Below are positions 60,801 to 64,000 of a stretch of 64,000 nucleotides of DNA, one piece after another. Each line of letters begins with the position of its first letter. Position 1 is the first letter of the stretch. The stretch is from Hydractinia symbiolongicarpus (lineage: Eukaryota; Cnidaria; Hydrozoa; Anthoathecata; Hydractiniidae), in contig NC_079883.1 in assembly GCF_029227915.1 (NCBI RefSeq), forward strand, positions 15,688,001 to 15,752,000, in the 5' to 3' direction. The notes under the pieces are model-generated. The model saw only the letters and a list, made by a program, of their open reading frames with translations, searched no databases and had not been told where the DNA came from. A program made the position numbers and the translations under genes.

Positions 60801-61772
60801 TAAATATATTGACTACTTTAGCCATATCTGTAATCAGTCATTTGTTATGGTAATTTTTATTTATTAAATCTTTGTAAGATTAGTTGTAACCTAAGAAAAT
60901 CCAAAATAGGATAATAACAATGGTAAAACAATATTAAACCATTATCTAAAGCATGTGTAAAGACTAAAGATAGAACCAGCAAAGGGGCTGTGTCAATATG
61001 ACCAGCCATGATAAGGTTAATAATGCAAAATTCAGAGAAAGTAAAAAAATTACCAATTTTCTAAACTTTCTGATTTAGGCTGTATATAAAGATATCACAG
61101 TGGAGAATCTATCACACCTACTTGGTGACGGTCTCTATTTCTTAAAGAAGGTGTGTAACAAAAAATCCATGAAATATGTTTTTTGTTAACTAAGTAATTC
61201 AATTTGATAGTTAAATTTTTTTGTTAAGGTGGAAGAATATTACAAAGAGGTAATCGATATATATATAAAAGAAATAGGACCAAGTGATACAAACCTTTAT
61301 AAAGGTATTTTTGGTATAATCATAATGACCCGTATAGTTTTTCCCGTTTGTTGGTTTCTTCTTCCTCTTATAAGTGTATAGATCATGTAGTAGGTTTTAT
61401 ATTAACCTGCAGTGGTGATTAATGGCAAGTCTATTTAGGTGCCTCAAATTGTTATAGTGCTGTCTTGTATGTATGATAAATGTTGTATGTGACTAAAATG
61501 AGACCCTGTCATAGACCCTTTAATGTGGACCCGAGTCTAATATGTAAGCTTTTGATTACCAACTGCATTTACCAATGCGCCATGTCATTATGACTTTTAG
61601 TTGATTTAAGCTTTTCTTCGTCATAGATGCACTTAATGAAGCATGTAATGGATTAAAAGAGCAGCTACATGTTCTTGATGAACATCTCGTCAAGCGAGTA
61701 GCAGAAGAAGGAAGCACGTTTTTAGACAACGTAAAAAATGTTCCGAGGCTATATCGAAGAACAAACAAGGAG
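18887..61772 (+). CDS. COG2: COG2, conserved oligomeric Golgi complex subunit 2, N-terminal 562 residues, 3' partial
   Basis: Lobe A subunit of COG, which tethers retrograde vesicles at the Golgi and maintains glycosylation enzymes. Thirteen GT-AG exons in phase: 18887-19105, 20639-20704, 24740-24820, 25019-25128, 32116-32221, 33835-34278, 35331-35470, 54836-54900, 57970-58082, 59058-59105, 61079-61150, 61229-61304 and 61627-61772. The ATG at 18887 (context AAAAATGA) gives MNKFSSPRNLCFKEDEF, aligning with the known N-terminus. An upstream in-frame ATG at 18785 would add residues with no family match. Landmarks: VELINKDYADF-like IELINRDYADFVSLSSNL, then PLGQLKEKIL and a charged helical stretch (COG2 N-terminal domain); FLERIAGEFNQLQFH; CLRTYALIDKT; FSPGNPDVFLR; KWSLPVYFQIRFQEI; and VPRLYRRTNKE at the start of the C-terminal domain. 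Human COG2 is 738 aa, so about 130-140 residues remain beyond the window. No lesion is seen. The small exon at 59058 (VINRLSIFFKS) is the least certain. Confidence 0.97.
19120..19383 (-). mobile_element. tRNA-derived SINE
   Basis: The minus strand starts GCCTCGTTGGCCTAATGGC, which contains an A-box-like TGGCCTAATGG. About 40 bases further on comes a B-box-like GGCTCAAATCC, the spacing of an RNA polymerase III promoter in a tRNA. The T-arm has a mismatch and the 3' half does not close the acceptor stem, so this is a tRNA-derived head rather than a working tRNA. About 190 bp of non-tRNA body follows, ending near TTGCTCCACAACCC. The exact 3' end is uncertain. Confidence 0.62.
19843..19963 (-). 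mobile_element. Short Helitron-like non-autonomous copy (121 bp)
   Basis: Minus strand: A/TCTATATTATAATACC, then ATCTGTCTGTCACGTAAAAT, then a hairpin CCTGTGGATTTTTCCATGGG, then GACTAC/T. Same plan as 9419-9558, with the same flanking A and T and the same CTAC terminus. Confidence 0.62.
22357..22999. repeat. Possible inserted element with 17-bp inverted ends, 643 bp
   Basis: The left end AATTATTAATGTTAGAT (22357-22373) is the inverted copy, with one mismatch, of the right end ATCTAACATTAATTATT (22983-22999). A stretch of about 35 bases beginning TTTTTTGGTTGTTGCCTTGA is repeated directly before the left end and just inside the right end (22322 and 22937). Minus-strand open frames inside show no domain I know. 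It may be a small transposon or the product of a local duplication. Confidence 0.4.
23480..23545 (+). repeat. Dispersed repeat fragment (GTTGCAGCTTAGTA family)
   Basis: AGTTGCAGCTTAGTAGAAAT followed by CAGATTGGTGAAAATAACAC is shared with 54168-54215 and, in part, with 62079-62105. It has no visible ends. Confidence 0.6.
25338..25600 (+). repeat. Dispersed repeat, plus-strand copy (partner at 8075-8360)
   Basis: Aligns to the reverse complement of 8075-8360 in the SF3B2 intron over nearly its whole length. Its boundaries are approximate and its class is unknown. Confidence 0.7.
25800..26060 (-). mobile_element. tRNA-derived SINE
   Basis: The minus strand contains ACCTTGTGGTTATGGAGTAC, with an A-box-like TGTGGTTATGG, then GTAACCACAAGGTC and a B-box-like GGTTTGGTCTA before CAGCGCAGGCATG. 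Body sequence of about 190 bp follows and ends in a short ATA-rich tail (AATAATAATAATAAG), as SINEs often do. The self-complementary ACCTTGTGGTTA / TAACCACAAGGT pair could be a tRNA-like stem. Family unassigned. Confidence 0.58.
28984..31669 (+). mobile_element. Helitron-like non-autonomous element, 2.7 kb
   Basis: Starts A/TCTCTTATAATAATACGG with GTCTGTCTGTG just inside, and ends with a hairpin around GGAGTTTTCC, then CGACTAG/T. This start, hairpin and CTAG end match the short copies at 62500-62753. The centre (about 30150-31110) is an irregular tandem array of units of roughly 110-150 bp that share ACTTTTGTGGAAGAGGACCA-like and TATGCAAT phrases. No Rep or helicase motif is visible in any frame, so it would depend on an autonomous partner. 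The pairing of these two ends as one element is inference. Confidence 0.55.
30150..31110 (+). repeat. Irregular tandem repeat inside the Helitron-like element
   Basis: At least five diverged units are recognisable by a TTTTGTG, GAGGACCATA, TGCAAT order (for example near 30409, 30650, 30785, 30900 and 31073). Similar units recur at about 40200-40410. Confidence 0.55.
32222..33834 (+). other. COG2 intron 5 (1.6 kb)
   Basis: AT-rich intron with donor GTAAGT and acceptor TTTTTTCAG. No gene or bounded element is seen. Open frames at 32202-32396, 32334-32516 and 33160-33357 have no domain. Confidence 0.7.
34279..35330 (+). other. COG2 intron 6 (1.05 kb)
   Basis: AT-rich, with donor GTAAGT and acceptor CTGAACAG. 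I see nothing further in it. Confidence 0.75.
35709..36970. mobile_element. Inverted-repeat element with minisatellite core, copy C, right end lost
   Basis: The left end GTGATCCTCTGTAGGAAAAT and CGACCACTTC matches the ends of copies A and B. After an AT-rich arm come about eleven units of roughly 55-60 bp (36040-36720) with CGTATTTCGTTCTAAAATGA, CGAGAAAATGACCCTG and GAAGCTTAAAA, the inverted orientation of the units in copy A. A second arm (36810-36965) is full of ATACGAAATTCG-like phrases. No right terminal repeat is found. Confidence 0.68.
37665..38413 (-). mobile_element. Helitron-like non-autonomous element, 749 bp
   Basis: Minus strand: starts A/TCTCTATAATAATACGCC followed by a CGTCC-rich run, and ends GTGGATTTTTCAACGGG, CTCATCGACTAG/T. 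Both flanking bases fit Helitron insertion between A and T, and the terminal CTAG fits CTRR. No ORF is evident. It shares both ends with the copies near 62.5 kb. Confidence 0.66.
38345..38391 (+). repeat. (GGAC)n-like simple repeat
   Basis: ACAGACAGACGGACGAACGG followed by repeated GGAC units, forming the 5' inner part of the Helitron-like element on the minus strand. Confidence 0.85.
40200..40410 (+). repeat. Two units resembling the 30.2-31.1 kb tandem repeat
   Basis: TTTGTGTAAACGTCCGTGGA, AGAGGACGGTATGCAATAGA and a second diverged unit with GGGAAGACAATAATATGCAA echo the array at 30150-31110. No element ends were identified around it. Confidence 0.5.
42256..42284 (+). repeat. C-run followed by A-run
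   Basis: About ten C followed by about twenty A inside the left subterminal part of the transposon. Confidence 0.9.
42787..44823 (-). pseudogene. Broken DDE/RNase H-like transposase of an unassigned family
   Basis: The minus-strand reading begins at an ATG at 44823 (MQQTDMSSLLETPRKD) and can be followed to about 42787 with lesions. There is a frame change near 44690 (a TAA at 44653-44655 in the first frame), TAG at 44546-44548, TAA at 44060-44062 and 44051-44053, and further frame changes after 43379 and near 43200 and 43050. Recognisable blocks: SKGNSIHIGLDFV; KPFYIRTETEKDIEMCCCKL (Cys-rich); FVDIDFSENLN (candidate first acidic residue); YISDDKKHD; CVIESDNCSSQDKS (second acidic residue); and SVAGHGKGEVDHVGE (third region). 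After that come MCMCDLCKQMYGSC and WFIKINKS...EDYGV...FFFRESVVYPFV. The three acidic blocks in order suggest a DDE fold. I know similar uncharacterised proteins from invertebrate genomes but cannot name the family. I infer an inactive copy, although short introns could explain some breaks. Confidence 0.68.
45204..45557 (-). CDS. Zinc-finger ORF (117 aa), probable DNA-binding part of the transposon protein
   Basis: Starts at an ATG at 45557; a second ATG ten codons on would give MKLKTNIWLC. It has three to four fingers in a row: LCKSPGCKRQFKHKQSLQNH (C-x4-C, then H and C), IKCSICLKSFSRAWYLKQH followed by RC, PDCIQCGKRFPKLWHLKRHI followed by H (classical C2H2), and a partial LNCNSCHKVY cut by a stop. 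It lies upstream of, and on the same strand as, the broken transposase, inside the inverted motif arrays, so it may be the N-terminal exon of that gene. A separate zinc-finger gene fragment is possible but less likely. Confidence 0.6.
   Translation of the reverse strand: MFLVKSLVKMKLKTNIWLCKSPGCKRQFKHKQSLQNHKSVCGVSGKIKCSICLKSFSRAWYLKQHRCKEKKLPDCIQCGKRFPKLWHLKRHIASIHSGKKENLNCNSCHKVYKESLF
45738..46460 (+). repeat. Right subterminal array of the AAGTAAGTCA...GTCACTT motif
   Basis: Eight to ten copies within about 720 bp, spaced irregularly (roughly 17-130 bp), all in the same orientation. The best-kept copies are at 45858, 46018, 46180, 46311 and 46437. The matching inverted copies are at 42052, 42194 and 42366. 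Confidence 0.85.
46877..47936 (+). pseudogene. Probable hAT-type transposase remnant
   Basis: The open frame 47466-47669 contains ELVICLFESNSTVAQAFSLL followed by SDQRLRIKHLTI. This resembles the C-terminal dimerisation region of hAT transposases, where a hydrophobic strand and a Ser/Asn-x-x-x-E-R-x-F-S motif precede a basic helix. Here the usual Glu-Arg before the FS is replaced by AQA. The frame 46877-47059 (TLFELLVLWTAIITTFKDVV) and the one at 47673-47936 could be other parts of the same relic. Similarity is weak and based on pattern only. Confidence 0.33.
50640..51110 (-). pseudogene. Degenerate integrase-core (rve-like) remnant
   Basis: On the minus strand, in shifting frames, the order of an integrase core can be read. 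QGPNHLRHIDSNHN (about 51010-50968) carries the first catalytic Asp. CAIDGFSRFSVILNCIDDNK (about 50950-50890) and AKTILSSFMEG follow. DQSRENVLVADFMTRTRD (about 50832-50780) carries the second acidic position and a Glu. Several stops and frameshifts separate these blocks, so it is dead. In my knowledge similar GPN-LWHIDGNHK proteins are common in cnidarian, mollusc and fish genomes as integrase-core domain proteins. The parent element is not identified. Confidence 0.6.
51830..53480 (+). pseudogene. Dead non-LTR (LINE-type) retrotransposon: endonuclease and reverse transcriptase fragments
   Basis: The plus strand, in shifting frames, shows MLVMVGGDF near 52150, like the GGDFN motif of an apurinic-type endonuclease. 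Then come IDYFLVRKSDKKIVKDVKDM and SGEECVSKHRLLVC (about 52314-52420), typical of the endonuclease C-terminal end. The linker NTEFDWDKDNLPDIDAVKGP (about 52880-52940) follows, then a region near 53005-53080 (VAEIVKASGFELMCDALELF) and ESLFPFVDLKKAFDRV (53243-53289), the start of reverse transcriptase with the FVDLKKAFD block. Stops and frameshifts lie throughout, and the conserved YxDD part of the polymerase is not found. Both ends are undefined. Confidence 0.75.
54080..54260 (+). repeat. Dispersed repeat (GTTGCAGCTTAGTA family)
   Basis: Shares TTTGGCTACTTTCAATTTTT, AGTTGCAGCTTACTAAAAAT and CAGATTGGTGAAGATAACAC with 62020-62160 and 23480-23545. It lies near the 3' end of COG2 intron 7. Confidence 0.6.
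54901..57969 (+). other. COG2 intron 8 (3.1 kb)
   Basis: Between the exon ending DPFGKSPK and the one starting LFMTNIVGSCW, joined through a split Glu codon. AT-rich, with a short G run at 56576-56584. Open frames at 55851-56147 and 56894-57118 (minus) show no domain. Confidence 0.7.
58377..58435 (+). repeat. Short tandem repeat, 23-bp unit, about 2.5 copies
   Basis: TTGTTAGACTTTTATTTTCT occurs twice exactly and a third time in part. Confidence 0.9.
58767..58817. other. Strong hairpin, 19-bp stem with one mismatch (extendable to 23) and 5-base loop
   Basis: CCAGCATCGAGAAGCCCCC, loop TATAT, GGGGGCTTCTCAATGCTGG. The single C/A mismatch is at the eighth pair. Outside this, ATCT can pair with GGAT using one wobble. 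The stem is much richer in G and C than its surroundings. It could be a relic of a foldback element or a small hairpin RNA precursor; nothing else in the sequence decides. Confidence 0.85.
59106..61078 (+). other. COG2 intron 10 (2.0 kb)
   Basis: AT-rich. A stretch at 60525-60660 (GTATCACAGG, TTAATCGGGACTGTTGTCTC, AGACTTTTGCCAA) is repeated in diverged form at 61870-61960. The 84-codon frame at 60145-60399 and the minus frame at 59722-59988 show no domain. Confidence 0.65.
60525..60660 (+). repeat. Dispersed repeat copy (partner at 61870-61960)
   Basis: Shared with 61870-61960: AAGAAACC, AGTATCACAGG, TAATCG, GTTGTCTC and TTTAGACTTTTGCCAA, in the same order and orientation. The later copy is shorter by one internal gap. 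Confidence 0.65.
61305..61626 (+). other. COG2 intron 12
   Basis: A 322-bp intron splitting an Asp codon (G/AT). Nothing else is seen in it. Confidence 0.8.
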
Positions 61773-62086
61773 GTACCATGATTCTGTTTCCATTCCAAAA
61801 TTAACTGTGTAACTTAACCAATGGACAAGTTTAAATTTATAAGCCAGTTTAAATAAACACGGCATTAATTGCAGGTAAAAAAGAAACCCCAAGTATCACA
61901 GGCTAATCGAAGCCGTTGTCTCTTTAGACTTTTGCCAACGTTTACAGTAGAAGGTGTAGCTACCTAACTGCATTTAGTAAAAGAAAGATAATTTAAAAAT
62001 TTTGTTGCAGCCAAATGTATTTGCCTACTTTCACTTTTTAGCCAGAGGAAACAAATAGCTAGATAGCCACAGCCCACAGTTGCGGC

Positions 62087-62314
62087 TTAGTAAAAATCGT
62101 AAAAGAAAAACAGAAAAAGAAATAATGTTAGCAAGGATTAAAATCTGTTATACCAAACTGAATAATAAGGCCTGCTAGCTAGCTGATTGGCGATGCTTCA
62201 TCAGAATCTACGTTTGTAGCTATAATCTTAGCATTGGTTTGTTTAAAATTTATAAACTGCTAAAAACGTGTTAAAATATTAATCCTAAAATTCAAAATGC
62301 CTTTTTTAAAAAAT
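62087..62314 (+). repeat. First copy of an exact 228-bp direct duplication
   Basis: By eye identical base for base to 63773-64000, offset 1686 bp. This copy continues into GCCTTCAAAATGC, so the duplicated block may be longer than the window allows me to see. Its left part belongs to the GTTGCAGCTTAGTA dispersed repeat family. Confidence 0.92.
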
Positions 62315-62499
62315 GCCTTCAAAATGCAGTTTTTATGACCCCTGCTTTTTTAATTTTTTTTTTTGAAAAGTTACAATTTTGGCTCACACACAGATAGTCA
62401 AGTATTTAAAATGGTTTAATTGTCTTTTACATGGAGACTAACTACAGGGCCAGAACCCACAACCAGGATAAATATAAATTCATAGTTACCAACAGTGGG

Positions 62500-62624
62500 T
62501 CTCTTTAATAATAGCCGTATTCCGTCTGTCTGTTTATGCGCGAGAAAAAGTATGTTACTGAAACAAGAAATACGTTATACAAAGGACGGACGAACCTGCG
62601 GATTTATCCACGGGCTACCGACTA
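62500..62624 (+). mobile_element. Short Helitron-like copy 1 of a head-to-tail pair (125 bp)
   Basis: Starts TCTCTTTAATAATAGCCG, has TTCCGTCTGTCTG inside, and ends with a hairpin CCTGCGGATTTATCCACGGG, then CTACCGACTAG/T. The base before the TC is G rather than the usual A. Confidence 0.68.
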
Positions 62625-62753
62625 GTCTCTTTAATAATAGCCGTATTCCGTCTGTCTGTCACGCAAAATAGTACCGCAAGTAGCGAGACGCACGCAACAG
62701 GGTTATAAAAAAGACGAGCGAACCTGTGGATTTTTCTACAGGTCACCGACTAG
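62625..62753 (+). mobile_element. Short Helitron-like copy 2 of a head-to-tail pair (129 bp)
   Basis: Begins immediately after the CTAG of copy 1. It has TCTCTTTAATAATAGCCG, GTCTGTCTGTCACGCAAAAT, a hairpin CCTGTGGATTTTTCTACAGG and CACCGACTAG/T. It keeps the ACGCAAAATAG segment that copy 1 has lost. Confidence 0.7.
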
Positions 62754-63424
62754 TGTGTAAAAAAACATCCAGAAATGAAAGTCATATACAGAATGTTCAA
62801 TTACTAAAGGAGCAAGGTGAAGTATAGTCAACAAATTTTACAGACGGAAAAACAACTAAATTTCAGAGAGCATATAATATGACTAAAAGCATACTTTAAT
62901 GGGATAAATTTTAGCATTTCGCGGGAACTTATTTTTGCGGAAAAGGGATGTTTTGTTTTTTCGCGGAGACTTTTCGCAGATGAGGTCATAATAGCAATTT
63001 TTAAAGAAAGCAAAATAAGTTGTCAAAAGGGTTCGGGGCTGAAAAGTACTGTCTCATCGACCCTCGTTACATCTGTCATTTCTACACCGACCGAGACAAA
63101 ATGTAGTTTTGCATTTTAGTTCAAAGCTTTTTCAACACAACTATAACGTCAGGTAAAATAAATACAATTATATAAAAACGAAACGAAATTCTAATTGAAT
63201 TCCAAAAAATCTGATTCTTTATCCGTTACATCCACTACTACTATTTAATTCTGTGGGTGTAAGGAACTTTCAATTGTTCCTACGTAAGGCTGGAAAGAGA
63301 ACTCATATGCGGTTGATCATCTGCATTAGAAGCTGGGAGCAAAGGATCAACTGATTCGAGACCTTTGTCAGTTTTCCCTTATATTTTCATCTTCAGTACT
63401 GGGCTGAATAATTAGGCCTACAAA

Positions 63425-63772
63425 AAAATGTGTGATCATCTGTAGTAAAATGTGTGATCGTCTGTACTAAAATGTGTGATTGTCTGTAGTAAAATGTGTG
63501 ATCGTCTGTAGTAAAATGCGTGATCATCTGTACTAAAATGTGTGATCGTCTGTACTAAAATGTGTGATTGTCTGTACTAAAATGTGTGATCGTCTGTAGT
63601 AAAATGTGTGATCGTCTGTACTAAAATGTGTGATCGTCTGTACTAAAATGTGTGATCGTCTGTACTAAAATGTGTGATTGTCTGTAGTAAAATGTGTGAT
63701 CGTCTGTAGTAAAATGTGTGATCGTCTGTACTAAAATGTGTGATCGTCTGTACTAAAATGTGTGATTGTCTG
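63425..63772 (+). repeat. Minisatellite, 22-bp unit, about 16 copies
   Basis: The unit is AATGTGTGATCGTCTGTACT plus AA. Variation is confined to a few positions: ATCG, ATCA or ATTG in the middle, and AGT or ACT near the end. The array abuts the second copy of the 228-bp duplication. No unique spacers separate the units. Confidence 0.95.
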
Positions 63773-64000
63773 TTAGTAAAAATCGTAAAAGAAAAACAGA
63801 AAAAGAAATAATGTTAGCAAGGATTAAAATCTGTTATACCAAACTGAATAATAAGGCCTGCTAGCTAGCTGATTGGCGATGCTTCATCAGAATCTACGTT
63901 TGTAGCTATAATCTTAGCATTGGTTTGTTTAAAATTTATAAACTGCTAAAAACGTGTTAAAATATTAATCCTAAAATTCAAAATGCCTTTTTTAAAAAAT
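63773..64000 (+). repeat. Second copy of the exact 228-bp direct duplication
   Basis: Identical to 62087-62314 as far as the window goes. It joins directly to the last minisatellite unit. Confidence 0.92.

Larger units (their letters stand above)
61773..64000 (+). other. COG2 intron 13, continuing past the window
   Basis: Starts at the GTACCA donor after RRTNKE. No further COG2 exon is visible before the window ends. It holds repeat copies at 61870 and 62020, two Helitron-like copies, a 22-bp minisatellite and an exact 228-bp duplication, listed separately. Confidence 0.7.

Noticed and set aside
61556-61798. Minus-strand open frame of 80 codons
   Set aside because: Antisense shadow of the last visible COG2 exon (61627-61772).
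63425-63772. CRISPR-like array of regular short repeats
   Set aside because: The 22-bp units are contiguous with no unique spacers, and the DNA is animal nuclear; this is a minisatellite.

Overview
The window is AT-rich, intron-rich animal nuclear DNA. It carries two conserved single-copy housekeeping genes in tandem on the + strand, and nearly everything else is intron or intergenic DNA full of transposon remnants. The exons have GT-AG borders and their translations match animal proteins closely. Small exons separated by introns of up to 19 kb, high AT content and the mix of degenerate mobile elements suggest an invertebrate, most plausibly a cnidarian (hydrozoan-like). The lineage is inference; no species can be named from the sequence alone.

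Layout: (1) 1-3111 is intron or 5' flank with no exon I can recognise. (2) 3112-13704 holds twelve exons encoding the C-terminal 443 residues of SF3B2 (SAP145), a subunit of the SF3b complex of the U2 snRNP. Its N-terminal exons lie upstream of the window. (3) 13705-18886 is intergenic, with a 140-bp ATT microsatellite, a 396-bp terminal-inverted-repeat element and a 746-bp TTAA-bounded foldback element ending 118 bp before the next start codon. (4) 18887-61772 holds thirteen exons encoding the first 562 residues of COG2, a subunit of the Golgi tethering complex COG. Its last exons lie beyond the window.

The COG2 introns are the accessory part of the window. Intron 4 (25129-32115) holds a SINE and a nested pair: a long element with minisatellite cores, into which a 2.7-kb Helitron-like element has inserted. 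Intron 7 (35471-54835, 19.4 kb) holds another minisatellite-core element, a Helitron-like element, a roughly 4.4-kb DNA transposon with a zinc-finger ORF, a broken DDE-type transposase and inverted arrays of a GTAAGTCA motif at both ends, a probable hAT remnant, a retroviral-type integrase-core remnant and a dead non-LTR retrotransposon. The right edge carries two head-to-tail Helitron-like copies, a 16-unit minisatellite and an exact 228-bp direct duplication that runs into the window end.

The two host genes have unrelated cell roles (pre-mRNA splicing; Golgi vesicle tethering) and are simply neighbours. The most novel candidates are the transposon with subterminal motif arrays, the minisatellite-core inverted-repeat family, the short Helitron-like family, and a tandemly duplicated partial SF3B2 exon that would act as a frameshifting poison exon if spliced in.
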